A stretch of 64,000 nt of DNA from Hoeflea_A sp965228435 (GTDB taxonomy: Bacteria; Pseudomonadota; Alphaproteobacteria; Rhizobiales; Rhizobiaceae): the NCBI GenBank assembly GCA_965228435.1, contig OZ245818.1:124001-188000 (forward strand), written 5' to 3'. The notes under the pieces are model-generated. The model did no database searches, was not told the origin of the DNA, and saw only the letters and a program-made list of their open reading frames with translations. How positions within the stretch are numbered: the stretch's first letter is position 1; each line of letters begins with the position of its first letter. This document shows, one piece after another, positions 42,508 to 50,187 of the stretch. The translations under genes and the position numbers were made by a program.

Positions 42508-43241
42508 CTGCACTCGGAAGGGCTATTGTCACCGGAGCCACCAGCGGCATCGGGGAAGCCACGGTGCGGGCACTGAGATCTTCCGGGCGGCAGGTGCTCG
42601 CGATCGCGCGGCGCGAGCAGCGGCTCCGTGCATTGGCCATTGCAACGGGAGCTGAAATCCTGGCCGCGGACGTACGCGATCTGGATGAGCACTCGGCACA
42701 TCTGACCGGGTTTGAGCCGGATATCCTGATCAACAATGCCGGCGTCGGCCACGGGATCAGCGGCCTTGAAGGGATGTCTGCCGATCAGTTGCAGGGGGCA
42801 TTTGACATCAATGTGGTCGCGCCGTTGAAACTAATCGCCTGCCTGACCCCGGGAATGAAAGCGCGCGGGCGCGGCCATATCGTCAATATCGGCTCGATCG
42901 CCGGGCTGCACACACTGCTATCGGCCGTCTATGGCGGCACCAAATCGGCAATCCACCGGATCAGCCAGAATCTGAGGTTTGAACTCTCCGGCACGGGCAT
43001 CCGCGTGACCGAAATCGCGCCAGGCCGGGTCGCGTCCGAGTTTTATCAGGCCGCGGAAGGTGACCGCGAAAGGCTGGCTGCGATGGGCACCTCGGGCATT
43101 CGTGATCTTCAGCCTGAAGACATTGCCAATGCCATTTTGTTCGCCGTAGACGCACCAGCGCATGTGAATGTCGCAACACTCGAAATTTTGCCGACGGAAC
43201 AGGCCGTAGGCGGCATCAAAGCCGAAGCCATAAAGGGTTAG
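42504..43241 (+). CDS. SDR family oxidoreductase (first of pair)
   Basis: The 245-residue protein has VTGATSGIGEATVRAL, NNAGVGHG, the catalytic Ser in IVNIGSIAGLHTLLSA and the Tyr-Lys pair in VYGGTKSAIHRISQ. The features resemble the YdfG/SDR-b branch acting on 3-hydroxy acids or alcohols. It overlaps the sulfatase gene by 4 nt, so it is likely to oxidise the alcohol produced by desulfation. The reaction itself is inferred from context. Confidence 0.9.
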   Translation: MTALGRAIVTGATSGIGEATVRALRSSGRQVLAIARREQRLRALAIATGAEILAADVRDLDEHSAHLTGFEPDILINNAGVGHGISGLEGMSADQLQGAFDINVVAPLKLIACLTPGMKARGRGHIVNIGSIAGLHTLLSAVYGGTKSAIHRISQNLRFELSGTGIRVTEIAPGRVASEFYQAAEGDRERLAAMGTSGIRDLQPEDIANAILFAVDAPAHVNVATLEILPTEQAVGGIKAEAIKG

Positions 43242-43249
43242 AGAGCGAT

Positions 43250-43996
43250 ATGGGACGATTAGCGGGCAAGACCGCGTTGATAACCGGCGGCGGAAACGGG
43301 ATCGGCAGGGCCGGTGCCCTGCGCTTTGCCGAAGAAGGCGCGCAGGTAATCGTTGCCGATTTCAATCCGGAGGCTGCCGAGAAGGTTGTGGCGGAAGCGA
43401 CGGCAGCAGGCGGCAGAGCGGTGCCGGTTGCCGGCGATGTTAGCGACGAAGCCAGTGTCGATCAGATGGTCGCCGCAGGCATTGAAGCCTTTGGCGGGAT
43501 CGACGTTCTTTTAAACAGTGCCGGTGGCGGCTCGACGGCTGACGGGGCGGTGACTGATCTGTCACTTGACGAGTTCTGGCGCACGATCCGTGTTGACCTT
43601 TTCGGTACGCTGATGATGTGTCGCAAGGTGATACCGGTGATGAAGGAAAGTGGCGCAGGCTCGATCATCAATATCTCTTCCCTGCGTGCGGTGCTGGGAA
43701 CCGAAGGCGCCGACGCCTATACCGCCTCCAAAGGGGGCGTACTGGCCATGAGCCGCGCCATGGCTATGCAATGGGCCAAGGACAAGATCCGGGTCAATGT
43801 GATGGCGCCCGGCGTCGTATTGACCGAACGCGTCGCTGCCTTCATCAAGCCGGACAATCCCATCTATCAGAAATCGATCCTTGGTCCTGCAGAGCCCCTC
43901 GACGTAGCCAATCTTGCACTCTATTTGGCTTCGGATGAATCGCGCCGCGTCACCGGCGCCGTAATGCGGCTTGACGGCGGCGCAAGTATCTACTGA
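43250..43996 (+). CDS. SDR family oxidoreductase (second of pair)
   Basis: The 248-residue FabG-like protein has ITGGGNGIGRAGALRFAEEGAQVIVADF, NSAGGGSTADG, INISSLRAVLG and YTASKGGVLAMSRAMAMQWAKDKIRVNVMAPGVVLTERV. It follows the first SDR by 8 nt and is the last gene of the TctC-TctB-TctA-sulfatase-SDR-SDR operon. It is convergent with the zinc alcohol dehydrogenase gene 33 bp away. Confidence 0.92.
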   Translation: MGRLAGKTALITGGGNGIGRAGALRFAEEGAQVIVADFNPEAAEKVVAEATAAGGRAVPVAGDVSDEASVDQMVAAGIEAFGGIDVLLNSAGGGSTADGAVTDLSLDEFWRTIRVDLFGTLMMCRKVIPVMKESGAGSIINISSLRAVLGTEGADAYTASKGGVLAMSRAMAMQWAKDKIRVNVMAPGVVLTERVAAFIKPDNPIYQKSILGPAEPLDVANLALYLASDESRRVTGAVMRLDGGASIY

Positions 43997-44029
43997 GCCG
44001 TCAAATCTGCTAGAGCTTGTGGCACAGGA

Positions 44030-45046
44030 TCAATCAGGCTTTATCAACACTTTGCCGACGGCGCGCCCCTCCGCCATCAAATCGCATGCGGCCTGGGTTT
44101 CCGCCACAGTATAACGCGCCGCCGTAATGGCCTCGAAGTCGACGGTTCCTGCCTCGATCAGCGTCACCGCATCGTCAAATTCTGAAGTAAACAGAATTGA
44201 TCCGATACTCGTCACTTCCTTAAGCGCATTAACGTGCAGGTTAATCGGCACTTCGCTGGGCTGGATCAGAGACAAAACTCCGATCGTGCCCTGCTTGCGT
44301 ACAGCCTCAAGCGCCTGGTTATAGGCGTGCGGTGAACCGCTGGCCTCGATCACCACATCATAGGCGGCCGACGGCGGAGTGTCCGCTCCGAGTCGGAAAC
44401 CGGAACACGCACCTACGGCACCTGCCGCGTCAAGCGCATGCTGCTTGAGGTCGGTCACGTCAACTTCCGCACCCTTTGCGACCGCACTCACGGTGGCCAG
44501 CAATCCCATCGGCCCGCAGCCCGTCACGAGCACTTTATGGCCTGTCGTAACCCGCGCGCGATTGACCGCGTGCATAGCGCAGGCCAACGGTTCGGCGAAG
44601 GTCAGGTGATCGGGTGCGACCGTCTCGGCAACGGCACGGCAGCACCGCGCCGGAAAATCAAAAAAGTCGCGGAAAAAGCCGTCCATATGCGGCTTTGTCG
44701 TTGCAGATCCGGGAAAGCGCTTTGTGGCACACATGTTGATATCGCCCCGGGCGCAGTTTTCGCAGGATCCGCAGTTGATGACCGGATTGATTGCTACAAG
44801 ATGGTCTGGCGCAAAATCGTGCCCGTTAGCATCCTCCACATAGGCGCAGGCCTCGTGGCCGAGGGTCACCGGATTATCCAGATGGAAGCCCGCATTGGCG
44901 AAATGTCGGAAATAGTGCATGTCCGTACCGCAGATACTGGCTGTGGCGAGGCGCAAGCGAACGTGATCCTGTGCGATTTCCGCCGGCATCTCGGCACGTT
45001 GAATCCGGATCTCACGCGCCGCGTTCAATATGGATTTCGTATACAC
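44030..45046 (-). CDS. Zinc-dependent alcohol dehydrogenase, L-idonate/sorbitol dehydrogenase-like
   Basis: The 338-residue protein has the catalytic-zinc region SICGTDMHYFRHF with the downstream GHEACAYVEDANGHDF, the structural-zinc Cys quartet CGSCENCARGDINMCATKRFPGSA and the NAD-binding LVTGCGPMGLLATVSAVAKGAEVDVTDLK. This MDR pattern matches L-idonate 5-dehydrogenase-like enzymes that oxidise sugar acids or polyols. It lies 3 nt after the SDR gene and is last in the minus-strand operon headed by the solute-binding-like gene. Confidence 0.92.
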   Translation of the reverse strand: MYTKSILNAAREIRIQRAEMPAEIAQDHVRLRLATASICGTDMHYFRHFANAGFHLDNPVTLGHEACAYVEDANGHDFAPDHLVAINPVINCGSCENCARGDINMCATKRFPGSATTKPHMDGFFRDFFDFPARCCRAVAETVAPDHLTFAEPLACAMHAVNRARVTTGHKVLVTGCGPMGLLATVSAVAKGAEVDVTDLKQHALDAAGAVGACSGFRLGADTPPSAAYDVVIEASGSPHAYNQALEAVRKQGTIGVLSLIQPSEVPINLHVNALKEVTSIGSILFTSEFDDAVTLIEAGTVDFEAITAARYTVAETQAACDLMAEGRAVGKVLIKPD

Positions 45047-45049
45047 GGC

Positions 45050-45766
45050 TCAAAACCCGATTGAGAAACCGCCATCGACCGGCATCACAACGCCATTGAC
45101 ATGCGCTGACTGGTCGGAGGCCAGGAAGAACACCGCGTTGGCCACATCCTCCGGACGGCCAAAAACGCCACCGGGAATGCGTCCCTCAATCTTGGCGCGC
45201 CGTGCCGGATCCTTTTCCAGAATCGCCCGTGTCATGTCCGTATCGATGAATCCGGGCGCTACAGCATTGCACCGGATCGCGAATTCCGCCGCGTCGACGG
45301 CAACCGAGCGTGTGAGACCGATCACGGCCGTCTTTGCCGTCACATAGGCCGCGGCCGACGGGAGCGCCAGCAGTCCTCCCATGGATGAGATATTCACAAT
45401 CGCACCGCCTGTCTTACGGTGCAGGTCGACATAGCGGCCGCAGGCCGCAAAGACCGCCTTTACATTCAGGTCGAGACGCTGCTCGAGCTCGTCCGGCTCG
45501 ACTTCCCAAGCCGGCTTTTTCAAGTGCATGCCCGCATTGTTAACCAGAACAGAGATCGGACCGGTCTCAGCGTGGATGCGTGCCAGATATCCCGTATCCC
45601 GCCAATCACTGAGATCGTGCTTTACAAAATGCACATCACCGGTGAGTTCGCTGATGTCGCCCTCCGAGCGGGCGACGATGTAAACCCGGTATCTTTCGAT
45701 CAGAAACTTGCGCGTCTGCGCCAGGCCCAGGCCTTTGTTTCCTCCCGTTATGACCGCAACATTCAT
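45050..45766 (-). CDS. SDR family oxidoreductase
   Basis: The 238-residue protein begins MNVAVITGGNKGLGLAQTRKFL and has NNAGMHLKKPAW, IVNISSMGGLLALPSAAAYVTAKTAVIGLTRS with the Tyr-Lys catalytic pair and the C-terminal VNGVVMPVDGGFSIGF. It resembles gluconate 5-dehydrogenase-type SDRs. Its start overlaps the solute-binding-like gene stop (ATGA) and it precedes the zinc dehydrogenase, so two dehydrogenases are coexpressed under a LacI operator. Confidence 0.92.
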   Translation of the reverse strand: MNVAVITGGNKGLGLAQTRKFLIERYRVYIVARSEGDISELTGDVHFVKHDLSDWRDTGYLARIHAETGPISVLVNNAGMHLKKPAWEVEPDELEQRLDLNVKAVFAACGRYVDLHRKTGGAIVNISSMGGLLALPSAAAYVTAKTAVIGLTRSVAVDAAEFAIRCNAVAPGFIDTDMTRAILEKDPARRAKIEGRIPGGVFGRPEDVANAVFFLASDQSAHVNGVVMPVDGGFSIGF

Positions 45767-46875
45767 TTCTCGACCTCGACTATGTTTCGACGGTAAAGCG
45801 TGTTCAGTTCCGCCCAGAAATCCTCTTCGTCCCTGTCGTTTCGGAAAAAGTCAGGGAATATTGCGCAAGCATCGTCGACAAAGCTCAGGAACCAAATGTC
45901 GCGGGGCCTCGTCCAGGCCGTATCCATGGTCCGCCGCGCACCTTTCAGGAAACCGGAATATCTGGGATCTTCGGCCAGCCGGTTCCATGTCTCAGGGTTG
46001 GCGGGCTGTCCCTCGTTTTCGATGTATATTCCCGATTGGACGGATTCCGACGCGATCCAGGTGGCAAATTGCCGTGCCGTTTCTGCGTTGCCTCTGCGGG
46101 CCGAAACACCAATCCCAGCTCCACCGAGAATACCGCGCTTCAGTCCGGTGCTAGAGAAGCTCGGCAGATCGACATATCCCAGCTTGTGCGCCCGAAAACC
46201 CTCACGCGCATAATTTATGTATCCGAAAAGGGCGGGAGAGTAGGCAAACTCATCCGTCGTGGACATGGCCTCCAGGACGGCGATCGGATTCCAGCCGATT
46301 GCCTCTGGAGGACCCAGATTGTAGAGCGCTTTAAGCACCTTGAGCGCCATTGTGCCATTGGACTTCGACGTGAACTGTGTCGCTGAGAAAGGAAGGATTT
46401 CCTCCCCCCTGCCAGCGACAAGCGTCATGAAAAGGTCCAACGCATCGACTGGCAGAAGCGGCGTGGCCATCCTCAACTCGCGAGGCTTCGCGTCAAACAC
46501 CGCTTCCCAATTGGGCAGTTGAACCGGCTTCAGGTCAGGGCGGCTGACCGCAACCTGGCAGGCGGCATCGATAGGATAAGCCCAAAGCTGACCCTTCCAG
46601 ATGTAACTTTCCAGACTGCCCCCAAGCGAACCGTCACCATTGGGCCGATCCAGAGGGAGCAGGCATTGGGTTTCGGCGATCAGGCCGACATGCGGATGGT
46701 CGAGAACAATCAGGTCATAAGTCTTCGCCAGGTCCTCGATCGAAGCATCGGCAAAGGCTTGGAGGCTGCGTCGGTCCCAAGTGATCGGGTCGCCGGTTTC
46801 GGCCAGAAAGAGTTCTGAAGCCGCCTCAAGGCAAGCATATCCTCGCGGGTGGTCCCAGGTCATACCTCGAAGCAT
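45763..46875 (-). CDS. Extracellular solute-binding protein-like, but leaderless
   Basis: The 370-residue protein begins MLRGMTWDHPRGYACLEAASELFLAETGDPITWDRRSLQAFADASIEDLAKTYDLIVLDHPHVG and continues with LLPLDRPNGDGSLGGSLESYIWKGQLWAYPIDAACQVAVSRPDL, IGWNPIAVLEAMSTTDEFAYSPALFGYINYAR and RKGNAE-like polar C-terminal parts (GVSARRGNAETARQFATWIASESVQSGIYIENEGQP). The fold matches ABC family-1 solute-binding proteins, but there is no signal peptide or lipobox. No permease or ATPase gene follows. It may be a cytoplasmic ligand-binding or sequestering protein of the catabolic operon. It heads the minus operon with an SDR and a dehydrogenase and has a LacI operator 30 bp upstream. Confidence 0.85.
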   Translation of the reverse strand: MLRGMTWDHPRGYACLEAASELFLAETGDPITWDRRSLQAFADASIEDLAKTYDLIVLDHPHVGLIAETQCLLPLDRPNGDGSLGGSLESYIWKGQLWAYPIDAACQVAVSRPDLKPVQLPNWEAVFDAKPRELRMATPLLPVDALDLFMTLVAGRGEEILPFSATQFTSKSNGTMALKVLKALYNLGPPEAIGWNPIAVLEAMSTTDEFAYSPALFGYINYAREGFRAHKLGYVDLPSFSSTGLKRGILGGAGIGVSARRGNAETARQFATWIASESVQSGIYIENEGQPANPETWNRLAEDPRYSGFLKGARRTMDTAWTRPRDIWFLSFVDDACAIFPDFFRNDRDEEDFWAELNTLYRRNIVEVEK

Positions 46876-47218
46876 GCTGTTCTTTGCCTCCGTTCAATAG
46901 CGCATGGTAAATCGTTTTACCATGTCTAGCAACAGGCAATGCGGCGCATTGGAGCGGGAAGCTCTTCTTCGGTTCACGAATGCAACATCAGACCGGGGAA
47001 AGCGTTTCACGACCAGGCGGTATAGACGACAATGGCTTTTGCCAGGGACTGAAGCAAAAGAATAGATCAGGGCGCGTTGGAACCGTCTTGGCAAAACCCA
47101 CGCGATCGCGGCGAAGAGTTCCAAGCGTTCGTTTCAATGTGCCGGCTCTTAGGGCAAAGGTCTCTGGACATTCGCGGCTGGCACTTCGCACGGTGGCGCG
47201 TTGCGCCTCAAACGCCCC
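46876..47218. other. Intergenic region between catabolic operon and guaA (343 bp)
   Basis: Apart from the operator at 46905-46922 near the catabolic operon start, this stretch shows no convincing ORF, hairpin or RNA gene. The right end is the 3' end of guaA. The region is of interest as a junction between accessory and core DNA; no integrase or direct repeat was found in it. Confidence 0.5.
46905..46922. promoter_or_regulatory. LacI-family operator (site 2)
   Basis: TGGTAAATCGTTTTACCA matches site 1 (31897-31914) at 17 of 18 positions. Its flanks extend the symmetry to ATGGTAAA..TTTACCAT. It ends 30 bp upstream of the start of the solute-binding-like gene, so that operon is probably controlled by the LacI protein encoded at 30827. 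Confidence 0.75.
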
Positions 47219-48781
47219 CTACTCCCACTCAATCGTTCCGGGCGGCTTCGAGGTCACGTCGTAAACGACCCGGTTGATGCCCTTCACCTCGTTGATGATG
47301 CGGGTGGCGGCGCGGCCCAGGAAATCCATGTCGAAGTGGTAGAAATCGGCGGTCATGCCGTCGACCGAGGTGACGGCGCGCAGGGCGCAGACGAATTCGT
47401 AGGTGCGGCCATCGCCCATGACACCGACGGTCTGAACCGGCAGGAGCACGGCAAAGGCCTGCCAGATCGTATCGTAGAGGCCGGCATTGCGGATTTCTTC
47501 CAGATAGATGGCATCGGCCTCGCGCAGGATGTCGAGCTTTTCGCGGGTGATGCCGCCGGGGCAGCGGATGGCAAGGCCGGGACCCGGAAACGGATGGCGG
47601 CCGATGAAACTCTCGGGCAGGCCGAGTTCACGGCCAAGCACCCGCACCTCGTCCTTGAACAGTTCGCGCAGCGGTTCCACGAGCTGCATATTCATGCGTT
47701 CCGGCAGGCCGCCGACATTGTGGTGCGACTTGATTGTCACCGACGGTCCACCGGTGAAGGAGACGCTTTCGATCACATCGGGATAAAGCGTTCCCTGGGC
47801 GAGGAAATCGGCACCGCCGATTTTCTTGGCCTCTTCCTCGAACACGTCGATGAACAGCTTGCCGATCGTCTTGCGCTTGACCTCCGGATCACTCTCGCCC
47901 TCGAGCGCGGAAACGAACGTGTCTGAGGCATCCACGTGCACCAGCGGGATGTTGTAGTGCTCACGATACATGGCAACGACGTCAGCCGCCTCGTTCTTGC
48001 GCATCAGCCCATGGTCAACGAGGACGCAGGTGAGCTGTTCGCCGACCGCCTCATGGATCAGCAGCGCTGCGACGGAGGAATCGACACCGCCGGACAGAGC
48101 ACAGAGCACACGGCCGTCGCCGACCTGTTCGCGGATCGCGGCAATCGCCTGATCCTTGTAGGCGGACATGGTCCAGTCGCCACCCAAGCCGGCGATACGG
48201 TGGACGAAGTTCGACAGGAGTTTCGCGCCGTCAGGGGTATGCACCACCTCCGGATGAAACATCATACCGTAGGTTTTGCGTTCGATATTGCCGAAGACAG
48301 CGAACGGCGCCCCTTGCGATTTGCCCAGAATCTCAAAACCGGGCGGCAGGTCGATGACCCGGTCGCCGTGGCTCATCCAGACCTGGTGCCGCTGGCCCGG
48401 AGCCCAGATTCCGTCGAACAGCGGACAATCCTTGATAACCTCGACATAGGCGCGGCCGAATTCGCGGTGATCGGAGGCCTCCGCGTTGCCGCCCATTTGC
48501 ACGCACATGGTCATCTGCCCATAGCAAATGCCAAGCACCGGAAGACCTGAATCGAAAACGACCTGCGGAGCGCGGGGGCTGCCGGTTTCATGGGTGGATG
48601 CCGGACCGCCGGAAAGGATGACCGCTTTCGGCTTCAGCCGCACGAAGCCTTCCTCGGCGGATTGGAACGGCACGATCTCGCAGTAGACGCCGGTTTCGCG
48701 CACGCGGCGGGCAATCAGCTGAGTGACCTGCGAGCCGAAATCGATGATCAGGACGGTGTCGGGATGCGCTACATTATCCAT
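47219..48781 (-). CDS. guaA: GMP synthase (glutamine-hydrolysing)
   Basis: The 520-residue protein is complete for GuaA. The class I amidotransferase domain has Cys86 in VLGICYGQM and MFHPEVVHT; the ATP-pyrophosphatase part has LSGGVDSSVAALLI and the C-terminal dimerisation region ends in YDVTSKPPGTIEWE. It converts XMP to GMP. It is divergent in function from guaB at 52013, with which it makes the two-step IMP to GMP route. Only 3 bp separate its ATG from the inverted-repeat element, and no clear ribosome site is visible between them. Confidence 0.97.
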   Translation of the reverse strand: MDNVAHPDTVLIIDFGSQVTQLIARRVRETGVYCEIVPFQSAEEGFVRLKPKAVILSGGPASTHETGSPRAPQVVFDSGLPVLGICYGQMTMCVQMGGNAEASDHREFGRAYVEVIKDCPLFDGIWAPGQRHQVWMSHGDRVIDLPPGFEILGKSQGAPFAVFGNIERKTYGMMFHPEVVHTPDGAKLLSNFVHRIAGLGGDWTMSAYKDQAIAAIREQVGDGRVLCALSGGVDSSVAALLIHEAVGEQLTCVLVDHGLMRKNEAADVVAMYREHYNIPLVHVDASDTFVSALEGESDPEVKRKTIGKLFIDVFEEEAKKIGGADFLAQGTLYPDVIESVSFTGGPSVTIKSHHNVGGLPERMNMQLVEPLRELFKDEVRVLGRELGLPESFIGRHPFPGPGLAIRCPGGITREKLDILREADAIYLEEIRNAGLYDTIWQAFAVLLPVQTVGVMGDGRTYEFVCALRAVTSVDGMTADFYHFDMDFLGRAATRIINEVKGINRVVYDVTSKPPGTIEWE

Positions 48782-48784
48782 GTT

Positions 48785-49053
48785 AGACCGTGTATTGGCT
48801 AAATAGTTGCATTTGACCGCGGCGATTTTGGTCCCTGGCTAGGCGGATTGCAGGCCGTGGTGCCAACCCACCACAAGTGCAAGCCAACGACGCCAGGGGC
48901 CAAAAGCGCCCGGCCCGAAGGGTGGCTGCATATCGGCCCATCGGCTGCGTTGCGCCGCTTGCCCGATGCACCGCATCGCGCTGCGCGACGCGCCTGGCCG
49001 AGTGGAGCCGATCTGCAGCCATCAAATGCATCTATTTAGCCAATACACGGTCT
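48785..49053. repeat. 269-bp element with 32-bp terminal inverted repeats (MITE-like)
   Basis: The left arm (48785-48816) and right arm (49022-49053) are reverse complements over 32 bp with a single mismatch (AAATAGTTGC against AAATAGATGC). The GC-rich interior contains a small hairpin (GTGGTG...CACCAC) and CCCTGG/CCAGGG pairs, and encodes no transposase. This gap (48782-49099) has no gene. The architecture suits a miniature inverted-repeat element or a structured RNA. It lies 3 bp from the guaA start. Confidence 0.7.
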
Positions 49054-49099
49054 CAGGCTTTAGTGATTCCTTTGCTGCAGTGCAAGCAAAGGAAGGCCC

Positions 49100-49723
49100 T
49101 CAGCTTAGGATCTCACCACTTTTGATGGCATCTTCCAACCGGTCGACGGCAGCTGCCAGTTTCTCGTCGATGATGTGAAGGTATTCGGTCCAGTCGTCGA
49201 CATGGCGTAGCTCGTCCTTGCCGTCGGAGATGCCGCGCAGGCCAATCAATGGCACATCGAAGTGGTGACAGACGCGCAGAACCGCGAAGGACTCCATGTC
49301 GACCATCTGGGCGTCAATATCGTCGTAGGCCGCACCGGATACGATGTTGGCACCGGTCGACAGCGTCGCGCCGGGAATGCCCGGCACCTGAACGGGCATC
49401 TCGACGACCACGGGAAGATCGAGAAACGGCGTGGCCCCCTTTTCGAAACCGAGCGGCGAGGCGTCCATGTCCCGATAGGAAACGGAGGTGGCCTGATAGA
49501 CATCCGTCTGCTCCAGTTCGCGCGACCCGGCCGAGCCCAGCGAAACGACGAGGTCCGGCAACGGGTCAGCGGTCGCCAGAACGGCGGTGAGTTGGACGGC
49601 GGCCTCGACCGGGCCCACTCCGGTAATCAAAGGTGTGAATCGGGCTTTTAGTGCCGGCCCGTATTCCTGGTCGGCGGCCATGACGAACTGCACCCGTTTT
49701 CCCGCGACGTTTTCCATGCTCAT
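49100..49723 (-). CDS. mtnN: 5'-methylthioadenosine/S-adenosylhomocysteine nucleosidase
   Basis: The 207-residue protein has ADQEYGPALKARFTPLITGVGPVEAAVQL, LVVSLGSAGSRELEQTDVYQ, VDMESFAVLRVCHHFDVPLIGLRGISDGKDEL and the C-terminal helix typical of MTA/SAH nucleosidases (the Glu in VDMESFAV and Asp in GISDG are the expected catalytic residues). It hydrolyses MTA and SAH to adenine and the thioribose. Its start overlaps the PaaI-like thioesterase stop (ATGA). Confidence 0.9.
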   Translation of the reverse strand: MSMENVAGKRVQFVMAADQEYGPALKARFTPLITGVGPVEAAVQLTAVLATADPLPDLVVSLGSAGSRELEQTDVYQATSVSYRDMDASPLGFEKGATPFLDLPVVVEMPVQVPGIPGATLSTGANIVSGAAYDDIDAQMVDMESFAVLRVCHHFDVPLIGLRGISDGKDELRHVDDWTEYLHIIDEKLAAAVDRLEDAIKSGEILS

Positions 49724-50178
49724 CCCTCGATCCCATCACGACCGATCACGGCCATCAGTGTGCCGGTCATGGTTGCAATCAGTTTTTCGCGTCCTTCGGC
49801 ATCGACGGCAAAGGCCCTGCCGTCGGCAACGCTGATGGTGCGGCCGGGTTTTGTGACTTCGGCACGGAAGAGAAAGCGTTCGCCCGCGGCCGGCGCCAAC
49901 AGGTTGATCTTGAACTCGATGGTCAGGACTGCCGCATCGGCGGGCATCAGCGAAAAGGCCGCATAGCCGCAGGCTGAATCGAGCGCAGTCGAAACAATGC
50001 CGGCATGCAGGAAGCCGTGCTGCTGTGTCAGGTCAGCGCGGTATGGCATCGCCATCTCGACCCGACCCGCCTCGACATGCTCGAGCGTCATGCCCAACGT
50101 CTTCATCACCGCCTGACGGTCGAAACTGTCGTTCGCCCGGTTTTCGAAATTCGGGTTTTTTGGCACGAAATTCGTCAT
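49720..50178 (-). CDS. PaaI-family hotdog thioesterase
   Basis: The 152-residue protein has the hotdog-fold pattern GFLHAGIVSTALDSACGYAAFSLMPADAAVLTIEFKINLLAPAAGERF and a C-terminal GRTISVADGRAFAVDAEGREKLIATMTGTLM. Members hydrolyse acyl-CoA thioesters. It is cotranscribed with mtnN and follows the rsmB gene by 9 bp on the same strand. The acyl-CoA substrate is unknown. Confidence 0.87.
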   Translation of the reverse strand: MTNFVPKNPNFENRANDSFDRQAVMKTLGMTLEHVEAGRVEMAMPYRADLTQQHGFLHAGIVSTALDSACGYAAFSLMPADAAVLTIEFKINLLAPAAGERFLFRAEVTKPGRTISVADGRAFAVDAEGREKLIATMTGTLMAVIGRDGIEG

Positions 50179-50187
50179 TCGCTCAAC

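Noticed and set aside
48785..49053. The inverted-repeat element as a complete insertion sequence
   Set aside because: The interior is about 205 bp and encodes no transposase; no target duplication is visible at the ends.
48848..49125. Small plus-strand frames inside the inverted-repeat element
   Set aside because: They lie within the GC-rich interior of the element, have no family signature and overlap the inverted arm; more likely by chance.
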